Assembly: GCA_023400985.1 (NCBI GenBank)
Contig: JAEXEN010000040.1
Location: 1 to 64,000 of the forward strand
Length of the DNA stretch: 64,000 bases
DNA from: Bacillota bacterium
GTDB taxonomy: Bacteria > Bacillota > Clostridia > Christensenellales > CAG-138
Direction: 5' to 3'
Numbering within the stretch: position 1 is the stretch's first letter; every line of letters starts with the position of its first letter. Under the pieces are notes generated by a model. It was not told the origin of the DNA and did not search any database. It was given only the letters and a program-made list of their open reading frames with translations. Shown here one piece after another: positions 1-7,224 of this stretch. The position numbers and the translations under genes were made by a program.

Positions 1-178
1 AGCAGAGCGTGGCGATACCGCTTGCAAAGATGGTGGTGGAAACCTGGAAACCCGTTATAAGTGCGACGGTGATGGTTGCCGGGAACATGACGATGACCTG
101 CTGCAGCGCGTAGAGCAGCAGTTTCCCGAGCGGGGGCCGCTCATCCGGCAGATAGCCTGTTACCTTGTTGCTTTCCAT
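1..178 (-). CDS. Uracil/xanthine permease family protein (N-terminal part, runs off the window)
   Basis: Only the first 59 codons are present; the gene continues left of position 1. The start is the ATG at 178-176, preceded by a GAAAGGAG-type ribosome binding site. The N-terminus carries the PDERPPL segment that precedes the first membrane helix in nucleobase:cation symporters of the NCS2 family (UraA/PbuX type), followed by a hydrophobic QQVIVMFPATI stretch. It should be an integral membrane importer of a nucleobase; the substrate (uracil, xanthine or guanine) cannot be told from this fragment. A terminator-bearing leader of about 200 nt precedes it, which fits nucleobase-responsive control. 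Confidence 0.8.
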   Translation of the reverse strand, partial: MESNKVTGYLPDERPPLGKLLLYALQQVIVMFPATITVALITGFQVSTTIFASGIATLC

Positions 179-210
179 GTTCTTCGTGTCTCCTTTCGTT
201 ATTGGGGAAG

Positions 211-247
211 TTAAAAAAAACAGTACATCCTTTACGAATGTACTGTT
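211..247 (-). terminator. Intrinsic terminator in the permease leader (attenuator)
   Basis: On the minus strand AACAGTACAT and ATGTACTGTT form a 10-bp stem with a 9-nt loop, followed directly by eight U. It lies between the promoter and the permease start, so it can only act as an attenuator for that gene. The first arm can pair instead with an upstream segment at 346-351 (see leader entry). Confidence 0.85.
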
Positions 248-410
248 GCAATAACGGAAACAATAAATGCTTTTTTAAAAACAGGACCGGCGGAAAAATG
301 AAACAGCGAGGGTATTTTAACCGGAAACCTTCTATTCGCCGTTACGTACATACACACTCACCCGCCGCCGTATTTTTGCCATTGTATCACGGCTCCTCCA
401 CGATTGCAAT
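211..410 (-). promoter_or_regulatory. Promoter and structured leader of the permease gene, candidate riboswitch
   Basis: A minus-strand promoter has -35 TTGCAA (409-404), 17-bp spacer and -10 TACAAT (386-381). The transcript then runs about 195 nt to the start codon. Two segments, ATGTAC and TAACGG (351-346, 344-339), are complementary to GTACAT and CCGTTA (243-238, 257-252). This pairing encloses about 80 nt and would sequester the first arm of the terminator. The layout is that of a riboswitch with antiterminator. I do not recognise the aptamer: neither purine-riboswitch loops nor a PyrR-binding loop is evident. Confidence 0.6.
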
Positions 411-447
411 ACGGAATTCACAAAATTTTTCGACAAAATTATATCCG

Positions 448-1308
448 TCAGCCGATGCCCTTTTCGCGGGCATAGTGGAACACATATTGCTGCAAAATGC
501 CGCTCACGGGGCCAAGGCCTTGTATCGCGCCCTCGAGCTCGGCCTTCTTCGGCTCCATGCCCTCGAAGAACAATAGGCGCATGGCGCGCTTCATCCATAC
601 GTCCATAGGGAAGGCGTCCGTATGGGAGAGCGAGAACAAAAGCACGCAGTCCGCCACCTTCTCGCCAACGCCCGGGAAGGATAGAAGTTCCTTCCGCGCC
701 TCCTTGAGGGGCAGAAAACGCAACGCCGAAAGGTCGTACCCTTCCGCCACCATCCTTGCGCTTTCACGCAAAAACGGCGCGCGGTAGCCCGTGCCCATTT
801 CGCGAAGCTCCTTTTCGGTAAGCGCCGCTATGGCCTCCGGCGTCGGGAAGCGGTGGTAAAAAAACACGTCGTCCGTCACGGCTTCCCCCACAGCCTCGCA
901 GAGGGCGGAAACGATCTTTGTGATGCGCTTTACGTTGTTGTTGGCCGAAAGGATGAAAGTGATCAGCGTTTCAAAAGGATTCTGGTTGAAAACGCGGATG
1001 CCGGACGCATGGGATAAGCATGCCTTAAGCCGCTCGTCGGCGTTGATCTGTTTTTCGATCGCGCCGTAATCCCGCTCCATATCGAAATACCGTATGAGCG
1101 TGGGGATGTCACCTTCCGCGCACGGATATACCGTAAGCGCGTTGCCCGTTTGCGTAAGCAAAACGCCGCGCCCGTTCACCACGCCAAAAAGGCCGTCCCC
1201 CTGCGGCACAAACCGGAATGCCTGCCCGCAAGCGCAAGAGCGCGCGAGGTTGAAGGGGGAGGATGGAAGCATGGTAAGGGTTTGGTTTTTGTAGGTGGTT
1301 TGGAGCAT
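448..1308 (-). CDS. ogg: 8-oxoguanine DNA glycosylase/AP lyase (OGG family)
   Basis: The 286-residue product is a base-excision repair glycosylase of the HhH-GPD superfamily, expected to remove 8-oxoguanine opposite C. An N-terminal OGG domain covers about residues 12-100 and the helix-hairpin-helix plus GPD region about 110-270. The hairpin segment FPGVGEKVADC contains the expected Schiff-base lysine (K217), and the catalytic aspartate is D236 in PMDVW. Length and motif spacing match bacterial Ogg1-like enzymes rather than AlkA. The ATG start follows an AAAGGA site. It stands alone, convergent to nothing and separated from rpmA by a palindrome-rich gap. Confidence 0.9.
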   Translation of the reverse strand: MLQTTYKNQTLTMLPSSPFNLARSCACGQAFRFVPQGDGLFGVVNGRGVLLTQTGNALTVYPCAEGDIPTLIRYFDMERDYGAIEKQINADERLKACLSHASGIRVFNQNPFETLITFILSANNNVKRITKIVSALCEAVGEAVTDDVFFYHRFPTPEAIAALTEKELREMGTGYRAPFLRESARMVAEGYDLSALRFLPLKEARKELLSFPGVGEKVADCVLLFSLSHTDAFPMDVWMKRAMRLLFFEGMEPKKAELEGAIQGLGPVSGILQQYVFHYAREKGIG

Positions 1309-1783
1309 GGAGTTCCTTTCAGGCGGCCGGCATCATACCGGTGTAACGTTACGCCGCGTTCGGGGGCGGTGCCCCCGATGCCCCGCGTGTTTGCGCGGTG
1401 GTTTGCGGGGCGGGGCCACAGAGTCGGCAAGGGCAAGCCCTTGCCCTACAGGGACTCGGGGTATGCGTGGGTCCTCGCACCTTTGTGGAACGGCTAAGCC
1501 GTTCCGGGAGTCCGGGGGTCAAGCCCCCGAAACTCAGGGGAATTATCAAGGGGTCACAGCCCCTTACTTTATTCCGGCTTCGGCGGCATGTACGCGTCCG
1601 GCGAAGCCGGAGCCCTTACGGGCCGAGACCGATGGCCTCGTGCCGAAACGGATGAAAAGCGGAGCTTTTCGTTCCTTTCACATCCGCCGCCCCCGAGAGC
1701 CCGCAGGCTCGACAGGCGGATGTGTAACCCCCCGAAGGGCGCGCCCCCCTCGCACAAATGGCCCACAGGCCATTTGCGCGACC
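1309..1783. repeat. Gene-free stretch filled with short inverted repeats
   Basis: No open frame here has a ribosome binding site or recognisable product. The stretch contains a run of tight palindromes with 2-5 nt loops: GGCAAGGGC/GCCCTTGCC near 1425-1446, 1487-1505 (GGAACGGCT/AGCCGTTCC), 1514-1528 (GGGGG/CCCCC), 1548-1565 (AAGGGG/CCCCTT), and further ones around 1585-1615, 1659-1672, 1697-1712 and 1755-1778. One includes the CCCTACAGGG motif that recurs in other intergenic repeats of this window (5801, 13644, 14933). Confidence 0.75.
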
Positions 1784-1818
1784 TTAAAAAAGACCCGCTC
1801 CGAAACCGGAACGGGTCA
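1784..1818 (-). terminator. Intrinsic terminator of the rplU-prp-rpmA operon
   Basis: On the minus strand GACCCGTTCCGG and the complementary GAGCGGGTC side form a GC-rich hairpin with a TTTC loop, followed by six U. It begins 16 nt after the rpmA stop codon. Confidence 0.9.
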
Positions 1819-1833
1819 CTTTTTGAAATTGCG

Positions 1834-2127
1834 TCAGTTGGCCGCGGCTTCCTCGGCGTAAACGCTGACCTGCCTGCGGTTGTGATGCTTGACTTCAAAG
1901 CGAACCACGCCGTCGATTTTCGCAAAAAGCGTATCGTCCTTGCCGATGCCTACGTTGAGGCCCGGATGAAAATGCGTGCCGCGCTGCCTGACAAGGATGT
2001 TGCCGGCAAGCACGAACTGGCCGTCCGCGCGCTTGGGCCCGAGGCGTTTGGACTCGCTATCGCGGCCGTTGCGGGAGCTGCCTACGCCCTTCTTATGTGC
2101 GAAGAGCTGAAGATCGATGTGCATCAT
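1834..2127 (-). CDS. rpmA: 50S ribosomal protein L27 with cleavable N-terminal extension
   Basis: The 97-residue product is L27 of the large ribosomal subunit, whose N-terminus reaches the peptidyl transferase centre. It has the Firmicutes-type prepeptide ending DLQLF just before AHKKG; this extension must be removed by the Prp protease encoded immediately upstream for the protein to work. The body contains the usual RNGRDSESKRLG and ILVRQRGT segments. The ATG start follows a GGAGG site and overlaps the end of prp by 35 nt, implying translational coupling. It is the last gene of rplU-prp-rpmA. Confidence 0.97.
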   Translation of the reverse strand: MMHIDLQLFAHKKGVGSSRNGRDSESKRLGPKRADGQFVLAGNILVRQRGTHFHPGLNVGIGKDDTLFAKIDGVVRFEVKHHNRRQVSVYAEEAAAN

Positions 2128-2461
2128 GGTGCGAAACCTCCTTTTCTGTTAGCTTGAGGTGTGTTCCGTAAGTATCCGCGATGGAGCGTAAGCCCAATCG
2201 CATCGTTTCAAGTAGTATTTGCGCTTCCCGCTTTGCATTTTCACCGAGGTCGGAATCAAGCATGCAGTAGATGCGCGCTTTTTTGACCTCGAATGCCGCG
2301 GGGAGCTTTAGAACCTCGGTCAAGCCGAGCACGGCTGTTTGGGTGAGCGCGGATACCGCGCTACATACGATGTCGGAGCCCTCCTCTGCATAGTCCGTGT
2401 GCCCCGTTACCTCAAAGCCCCAAATTTCGCTGCCGCTTACAAAAAACCTGACCGTCGTCAT
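2093..2461 (-). CDS. prp: Ribosomal-processing cysteine protease Prp
   Basis: The 122-residue product is the cysteine protease that cleaves the L27 N-terminal extension in Firmicutes. The catalytic pair is visible as H21 in VTGHTDYAEEGSDIVC and C33 at the end of that segment, the usual 12-residue spacing. It sits between rplU and rpmA, its standard position, and overlaps the rpmA start. The C-terminal 15 residues are Ser/His-rich and probably dispensable. The presence of the cleavage site in the neighbouring rpmA product supports the assignment directly. Confidence 0.95.
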   Translation of the reverse strand: MTTVRFFVSGSEIWGFEVTGHTDYAEEGSDIVCSAVSALTQTAVLGLTEVLKLPAAFEVKKARIYCMLDSDLGENAKREAQILLETMRLGLRSIADTYGTHLKLTEKEVSHHDAHRSSALRT

Positions 2462-2466
2462 TCGCT

Positions 2467-2769
2467 TTACCCGATAGCCTTGATCTTGACCTTGGTATAC
2501 GGCTGGCGATGACCCTGCTTTTTACGGAAATCCTTCTTGGGCTTATACTTGAATACGACGACCTTCTTGCCCTTGCCGTGCTCGAGCACCTCGGCAGTCG
2601 CCTTCACGCCTTCGACGACGGGCGTGCCGACCACGACCTTATCGCCGCCAAGCATCAAAACCTCGAAAGAAACCTCAGCACCGATTTCGGCTTCCAGTTT
2701 CTCGATCATGATCTCGTCCCCTGCCTCGACCTTGTACTGCTTGCCTCCCGTGCGGATGATAGCGTACAT
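2467..2769 (-). CDS. rplU: 50S ribosomal protein L21
   Basis: The 100-residue product is L21, an early-assembling large-subunit protein. It starts MYAIIRTGGKQYKV, the family signature, and has the VVVFKYKPKKDFRKKQGHRQPYT type C-terminal RNA-binding region seen throughout bacteria. The length is normal. It is the first gene of the rplU-prp-rpmA operon, five nt upstream of prp, and is preceded by a strong promoter and a structured leader of about 85 nt. Confidence 0.97.
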   Translation of the reverse strand: MYAIIRTGGKQYKVEAGDEIMIEKLEAEIGAEVSFEVLMLGGDKVVVGTPVVEGVKATAEVLEHGKGKKVVVFKYKPKKDFRKKQGHRQPYTKVKIKAIG

Positions 2770-2888
2770 GTCCTTAACCTCCTGTTACCAGTCTCGCCCA
2801 TGAGCGGCGGCGGTATAAAACCGCACTTAAAAAGCCGTCGCGGAGCGGCTCACCAAAGCATTTTAGCATTTTAAGCCTATGCTGTCAA
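2770..2888 (-). promoter_or_regulatory. rplU promoter and leader (candidate L21 leader RNA)
   Basis: The minus-strand promoter has TTGACA (2888-2883), a 17-bp spacer and TAAAAT (2865-2860). The leader that follows contains GAGCCGCTCCGCGACGGCTT and a GCGGTTTTATACCGC hairpin ahead of the GGAGG site. Firmicutes often carry an L21-binding leader here; the fold is compatible but I cannot verify the consensus by eye. Confidence 0.6.
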
Positions 2889-2950
2889 CGAAGAATTCCC
2901 GAAAGCTCGGGCTTTTTTCGCAGCTTTGCGCTTTTTCATAAAATTTGCGG

Positions 2951-2979
2951 TTGACATAGCGATTTATGCGTGCTACGCT
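2951..2979 (+). promoter_or_regulatory. Promoter of the lysine-riboswitch transporter operon
   Basis: TTGACA at 2951-2956, a 17-bp spacer and TACGCT at 2974-2979 place the transcript start about 10 nt before the riboswitch P1 stem. Confidence 0.75.
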
Positions 2980-2995
2980 TGAACGCAATTACAAA

Positions 2996-3164
2996 CCGTG
3001 GTAGAGGCGCGAATTCCAAAAGTAGCTTCCGGCATGAGGTCAGGCGCCGCCGGAAACGAAAGGGGCATTCGCCGAAGCATTGGTTCCCGCCTGTGGGAGC
3101 CATTGCTGGGCCGCATCAGAACATGATGCGGACTGTCACCCGAATGGGTGGAGCGCTATCATGG
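2996..3164 (+). ncRNA. Lysine riboswitch (L box)
   Basis: The P1 stem pairs CCGTGGTAG (2996-3004) with CTATCATGG (3156-3164). Inside it stand the class-defining conserved blocks in order: AGAGGCGC, AAAAGTAG, AGGTCAGG, GCCGGAAACGAAAGGGG, CGCCGAAG, GCTGGGCC, ACTGTCAC and GTGGAGCGCTA. This matches the lysine-sensing aptamer, which normally represses lysine synthesis or uptake genes when lysine is abundant. A strong terminator follows 52 nt downstream, so control is most likely by premature termination. Confidence 0.95.
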
Positions 3165-3216
3165 CAAGACGGAAGCTACGCACGGCATATATGCTTTTGC
3201 GCCGCACGCCGTTTGC

Positions 3217-3269
3217 GGCCATGGGCTTTCACCCTTCGGAGAGGGTGAAAGCCCATGGCCTTTTTGTTT
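3217..3269 (+). terminator. Intrinsic terminator of the lysine riboswitch
   Basis: A perfect 19-bp stem (3217-3235 with 3242-3260) encloses a 6-nt loop and is followed by TTTTTGTTT. It lies between aptamer and the first transporter gene and is the expected expression platform. Confidence 0.95.
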
Positions 3270-3326
3270 CCAGTAAACCCGGCTTAAAAGGGCTTGGCGA
3301 TAAAATTTCTAAGAGGAGATCGATCC

Positions 3327-4166
3327 ATGAAAAGAGCAATTGCAATGCTTCTTACCTGCTGTATGGCCGCGCTTACGTTAAGCGCGTGCGCGGCTGCTCC
3401 TTCGTTCACCGGCGTGGAGGACGGGGTGCTGACGGTCGCTATGGAATGCGCCTACGCGCCCTACAACTGGACCCAAAGCACCGAAGAAAACGAGGCCGTA
3501 CCCATCAAGGATTCTTCGGACTACGCCAACGGCTACGACGTGATGATGGCGAAAAAAATCTCAGAATATAACGGTTGGGAGCTTGAGATCGTACGGCTCG
3601 ACTGGGACTCCCTCGTGCCCGCGGTGCAGACCGGTCAGGTGGACGCCGTGATCGCAGGACAATCCATGACCGAGGATCGCATGAAACAGGTGGATTTTGC
3701 GGGGCCGTATCTATACGCAAGCATCGTGTGCCTTACGCTTAAAAGCAACCCCTGCGCGAACGCCAAGGGTATCTCCGACCTGAGCGGCAGCACGTGCACC
3801 TCGCAGCTCGGCACCATCTGGTATGATACCTGTTTGCCTCAAATAACCGGCGCGACGGTGAAGGAAGCAAAGGAATCCGCCCCCGCCATGCTCATGGCTT
3901 TGGCCTCGGGCGACGTAGATTTTGTGTGCACCGATATGCCCACCGCGCAGGCGGCGCTCATCGTCTATCCGGAAATGACGCTGCTTGACTTTTCGGGAAG
4001 CGGCGACGATTTTACCGTGGACGAGGGCGAGATCAACATAGGCATATCGCTGCAAAAGGAGAACAAAACGCTCAAAACAGCCATCGACGCGGCGCTCACC
4101 GGCTTGACCGCCGAGGACTTCAACGAGATCATGGCTTCGGCCATCGCCATCCAGCCTATCTCGTAA
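3327..4166 (+). CDS. Amino-acid ABC transporter, substrate-binding lipoprotein (probably lysine)
   Basis: The 279-residue product is a periplasmic-type solute-binding protein of the polar amino acid family (SBP_bac_3). A lipoprotein signal peptide ends in LSAC with C21 as the lipidation site. The mature part has the family's two-lobe hallmarks, including NGYDVMMAKKI, VDAVIAGQSMTEDR and FAGPYL, with a late VDFVCTDMPTA segment. The ATG at 3327 follows AGAGGAG; an upstream in-frame ATG lacks such a site. It heads a three-gene importer operon controlled by a lysine riboswitch, so lysine is the most likely substrate; that is inferred from the regulator, not from the binding pocket. Confidence 0.92.
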   Translation: MKRAIAMLLTCCMAALTLSACAAAPSFTGVEDGVLTVAMECAYAPYNWTQSTEENEAVPIKDSSDYANGYDVMMAKKISEYNGWELEIVRLDWDSLVPAVQTGQVDAVIAGQSMTEDRMKQVDFAGPYLYASIVCLTLKSNPCANAKGISDLSGSTCTSQLGTIWYDTCLPQITGATVKEAKESAPAMLMALASGDVDFVCTDMPTAQAALIVYPEMTLLDFSGSGDDFTVDEGEINIGISLQKENKTLKTAIDAALTGLTAEDFNEIMASAIAIQPIS

Positions 4167-4176
4167 AGGGGAAACC

Positions 4177-5013
4177 ATGGATATTTTTACCCCGTTCGGA
4201 AAAGACATCGCGGAGCTTTTACACACCTACGGCCAAAGCTACCTCGCGGGCGCGCAGAGCACCATCGTGCTTGCCGTTTTATGCACGGCGGTGGGCTGCC
4301 TCATCGGCCTCGTATGCGGCATTTTGCAGACCATACCCTACCCGCAAAGCGGCAGGCCGGTCCTGAAGGCGGCGCTAAAGCTCGTCCGCGCCCTCGTGCG
4401 CATCTACGTGGAGCTGTTTCGTGGCACGCCCATGATATTGCAGGCGGTGTTTCTTTATTACGCACTCCCCTACTTCACCGGTAACGCCCTGCGTTTTTCA
4501 AGCCTATGGCTGGCGGCGTTTACGGTCGTTTCCGTCAACACCGGCGCGTACATGGCGGAGACCGTGCGCGGCGGCATCCTGTCTATCGACATCGGCCAGA
4601 CGGAGGGCGCAAAAGCCATCGGCATGACGCACTTTAAAACCATGCTCCACGTGATACTGCCGCAGGCGCTCAGGAACATTTTGCCGCAGATCGGCAACAA
4701 CCTTATCATCAACATCAAGGATACCTCGGTTATGTTTATCATCGGCTTTACGGACCTGTTTGCGGTGCACAAAGCCGTTGTGGGCGCGACGTACCTATAC
4801 TTTCCGTCCGCGGCCATCGAGATGGGCGGGTACCTTATCATGACGGTGATCTGCTCGGCGCTGCTCCGCCTGCTGGAGATTAAAATGGACGGCCCGGGCA
4901 GCTATGATCTAAGTACCACCGATACGCTCGCGCATACGAGCGGCACTTACAATTACCGGAAGAAGAAGCCCGTGCCTCCCTACATACCCAAGGAAGGCGG
5001 GAATCCCGTATGA
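4177..5013 (+). CDS. Amino-acid ABC transporter permease (probably lysine)
   Basis: The 278-residue product is the membrane subunit of a polar amino acid importer (HisM/GlnP type). It has five or so hydrophobic segments, the ELFRGTPMILQAVF segment typical of the family and an EAA-like cytoplasmic loop (EGAKAIGMTHFKTMLHVILPQA) that docks on the ATPase. The first 60 residues and the charged C-terminal tail ending in KKKPVPPYIPKEGGNPV are longer than usual. It starts 10 nt after the binding-protein gene and overlaps the ATPase gene by 4 nt (ATGA), so all three are co-translated. A single permease gene suggests a homodimer. Confidence 0.92.
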   Translation: MDIFTPFGKDIAELLHTYGQSYLAGAQSTIVLAVLCTAVGCLIGLVCGILQTIPYPQSGRPVLKAALKLVRALVRIYVELFRGTPMILQAVFLYYALPYFTGNALRFSSLWLAAFTVVSVNTGAYMAETVRGGILSIDIGQTEGAKAIGMTHFKTMLHVILPQALRNILPQIGNNLIINIKDTSVMFIIGFTDLFAVHKAVVGATYLYFPSAAIEMGGYLIMTVICSALLRLLEIKMDGPGSYDLSTTDTLAHTSGTYNYRKKKPVPPYIPKEGGNPV

Positions 5014-5804
5014 GCGAGCCCATTTTGGAGGTCCGAAACCTCAGCAAAGCCTTCGGCGCAAATGTGGTGCTAAAGGACGTGAGCCTTAACGTACAAAAAG
5101 GCGACGTGGTTTCCGTTTTAGGCGCTTCCGGCTCGGGAAAGTCCACGCTTTTAAGATGCATCAACCTGCTTGAAGCGCCTACGGGCGGCTCTATCTTATT
5201 CCACGGAAAAAATGTGCTCCACAAAAGCGCAAACCCGAACGCCTACCGCGCGCGGGTGGGCATGGTGTTCCAAAGCTTCAATCTGTTTGAAAACCTCAAC
5301 GTGCTCGAAAACTGCGTGCTCGGGCAGGTGCAGGTGCATAAAAAGCATAGGGAGGAAGCCGTGCAAAACGCCATGCAGTACCTCGAGCAGGTGGGCATGT
5401 CGCCCTACGTGAAGGCGAAGCCGCGGCAGCTATCGGGCGGCATGAAGCAGCGCGTCGCCATCGCGCGCGCGCTTTCGATGGAGCCGGACCTCTTGCTTTT
5501 TGACGAGCCCACCTCCGCCCTCGACCCGCAGATGGTAGGCGAGGTGCTTTCCGTGATGCGCTCCCTCGCCGAGACGGGTACGACCATGCTCGTCGTGACG
5601 CACGAAATGGCGTTTGCCAAAGAGGTATCCGTGCGCGCGGTGTTCATGAAGGACGGCGTGATATGGGAGGAAGGAAAACCGGAAGAAATTTTTGACGCGC
5701 CGAAGCGGGAGGAAACACGGGCGTTTTTGGCGGGGTTTGCGGGCGTGCGGCAAGGGGTTCTCGGGCGGGAGACGCCCTCTGCGGATGGTCCCACCGTTTT
5801 GTAG
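5010..5804 (+). CDS. Amino-acid ABC transporter ATP-binding protein (probably lysine)
   Basis: The 264-residue product is the ATPase of the same importer. Walker A is GASGSGKST (residues 38-46), the Q loop lies in MVFQSFN, the signature is LSGGMKQ (141-147), Walker B with the catalytic Glu is LLLFDEP (161-167) and the switch His is H198. These match GlnQ/HisP-like proteins, which usually end about 20 residues earlier. The extra tail after FLAGFAG is encoded by DNA running into an intergenic palindromic repeat that begins at 5801, so the repeat seems to have replaced or extended the original 3' end. Confidence 0.93.
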   Translation: MSEPILEVRNLSKAFGANVVLKDVSLNVQKGDVVSVLGASGSGKSTLLRCINLLEAPTGGSILFHGKNVLHKSANPNAYRARVGMVFQSFNLFENLNVLENCVLGQVQVHKKHREEAVQNAMQYLEQVGMSPYVKAKPRQLSGGMKQRVAIARALSMEPDLLLFDEPTSALDPQMVGEVLSVMRSLAETGTTMLVVTHEMAFAKEVSVRAVFMKDGVIWEEGKPEEIFDAPKREETRAFLAGFAGVRQGVLGRETPSADGPTVL

Positions 5805-5893
5805 GGCGGGATGATTTCATCCCGCCGTGCCGGATGACGGGTTATGCCGGGTTTACGGGGTTGCGCGGGCGGATGGTATCCACCCCTACGGGG
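5801..5893. repeat. Intergenic palindromic repeat with GTAGGGCGGGATG core
   Basis: The unit begins with a hairpin GGCGGGATG/CATCCCGCC (5805-5826) and closes near 5873-5893 with GGATGGTATCCACCCCTAC, a second small palindrome whose end complements the GTAGGG start. Closely similar units occur at 13644 and 14933. No gene lies between the ABC ATPase and the following hydrolase promoter. Confidence 0.75.
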
Positions 5894-5967
5894 ATGAAGC
5901 GCACGCAGGCCGTCGGGAAACGTGGGCCCGTGCAGGAAAATCGCGTTTAACCGCCCGCATTCCTCAT

Positions 5968-5995
5968 TTGCCGCCCGCTCCCGCCATGTTATAAT
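5968..5995 (+). promoter_or_regulatory. Promoter of the MBL-fold hydrolase gene
   Basis: TTGCCG (5968-5973), a 16-bp spacer and a perfect TATAAT (5990-5995) lie 47 nt upstream of the ATG. Confidence 0.6.
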
Positions 5996-6042
5996 AATAT
6001 GGAAGAAAGTCGGCAAAACTAACGTTGGGTGGTGTTGAAAAA

Positions 6043-6780
6043 ATGAAGCTCACGGTTTTAGGGAAATACGGGCCCTTCCCCGCCCCTTTGGGCGCGTGCT
6101 CGGGCTATCTTTTGGAGAGCGAGGGCATTTCCCTCGTGCTCGACCTTGGAAGCGGTACGCTTAGTAGGCTCCTTCAAATAAAGCCGACGCTCGATGTGAG
6201 CGCAATTCTCCTTTCACATTTGCACAGCGACCATATTTCCGATATGTTCATACTCCGTTACGCGCTGCAGCAGCTTGAGACACGGGGCATGCGAAGCTCG
6301 CCGATCCTCTCCGTGGCCATGCCCAACGAGCCCGGCTCGGAGTTTTCGGCGCTTTCCGCTTCCGGCGTATACGACATCCAGCAAGTCCAGGACGGCACGC
6401 GGCTGCGCTTTGGCGATATGCTTATAAGCTTTCACCGCGGCATCCACCCCGTTCCCTCGTACAGCATAGATATTTTTCACCGCGGAAAGCGCCTGTTTTA
6501 CACGGGCGATACGGGTTACCGCGAGGAGCTTGCCGGCCTTTGCCGGGACGCGGATTTGCTTTTGGCGGATACCGGCTTTTTGAACGCTGATAAGATTTCC
6601 CGCGTTGCGGCGCACCTCACGGCCGGCGAAGTCGGCAGGCTTGCCCGCGACGCCAATGTAAAAAAGCTCCTGTGCACGCATATCTGGCCGGGCTATACGG
6701 ATGAGCAGGTGCTCGCCGAAGCGAGCGAGTATTTTCCCGTCGCGGAAGTCGCCCAAGAAGGCATGGTTTACGAGGTGTAA
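6043..6780 (+). CDS. MBL-fold metallo-hydrolase (RNase Z/PhnP-like)
   Basis: The 245-residue product has a metallo-beta-lactamase fold. The dinuclear metal motif HLHSDH is at residues 59-64, a further histidine sits in SFHRGIHPV, the metal-bridging Asp in YTGDTGY, and the last His in CTHIWPGY. The arrangement, with the early YLLE..LVLDLGSGT segment, is that of the RNase Z/arylsulfatase-like branch often annotated as MBL fold hydrolase; the substrate is unknown. The ATG at 6043 is preceded by GGGTGG at suitable distance; a TTG 18 nt upstream is the alternative. It is a single-gene unit with its own promoter. Confidence 0.88.
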   Translation: MKLTVLGKYGPFPAPLGACSGYLLESEGISLVLDLGSGTLSRLLQIKPTLDVSAILLSHLHSDHISDMFILRYALQQLETRGMRSSPILSVAMPNEPGSEFSALSASGVYDIQQVQDGTRLRFGDMLISFHRGIHPVPSYSIDIFHRGKRLFYTGDTGYREELAGLCRDADLLLADTGFLNADKISRVAAHLTAGEVGRLARDANVKKLLCTHIWPGYTDEQVLAEASEYFPVAEVAQEGMVYEV

Positions 6781-6961
6781 CGCTTCGTTTTTTAACACAA
6801 AATCCCATTTTATTTTTGCTGCCATCGATTGCCGAAAATATATCCACCGATATATGCGCAAGCTAAACATGTCGAAGTCTAAACGATCAAACGATCCGCT
6901 TAGGCTTTGATACGCTACGGCGCGGAGCATTTTTCCGCGCATTACGAAAGGAGGTAGTTTC

Positions 6962-7132
6962 GTGGCAAGGAAAGGCGGAATGTCGGAGGGCCTCAAACAG
7001 GTGATTGCTCAGGAATTGGGCGTAAATGAGGTTGTGGCGCGCAATGGCTGGGGCGCGGTGTCGTCCCGCGACTGCGGCAGGATGGTGCAAAAAGCCATCG
7101 AAATCGCGGAAAAATCCATGGCGGCAAAATGA
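6962..7132 (+). CDS. Alpha/beta-type small acid-soluble spore protein, short form
   Basis: A 56-residue product starts at GTG 6962 after AAAGGAGG with 7-nt spacing. The pattern LKQVIAQELGV..NGWGAVSSRDCGRMVQKAIEIAE resembles the DNA-binding region of alpha/beta-type SASPs, which coat spore DNA and protect it from UV damage. It lacks the usual GGxMV pair (here CGRMV) and the exact germination-protease site, and is a little shorter than the 60-75 residues common in Bacillus, so it may be a minor SASP. It is monocistronic and followed by a terminator. I did not see a convincing sigma-G promoter. Confidence 0.72.
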   Translation: MARKGGMSEGLKQVIAQELGVNEVVARNGWGAVSSRDCGRMVQKAIEIAEKSMAAK

Positions 7133-7181
7133 TTTCCGGCAGTAAACCGACAGCGGTACAATTCTCCTGAAGTAAGCAAAA

Positions 7182-7216
7182 GAGGGAGTCCGCACGGCTC
7201 CCTCGACTATTTTTTA
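7182..7216. terminator. Bidirectional terminator between the spore protein and ABC exporter genes
   Basis: GAGGGAG (7182-7188) pairs with CTCCCTC (7198-7204) around a 9-nt loop. Rightward it is followed by GACTATTTTTTATT; leftward by TTTTGC. It ends both convergent units. Confidence 0.75.
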
Positions 7217-7224
7217 TTTCTCCC

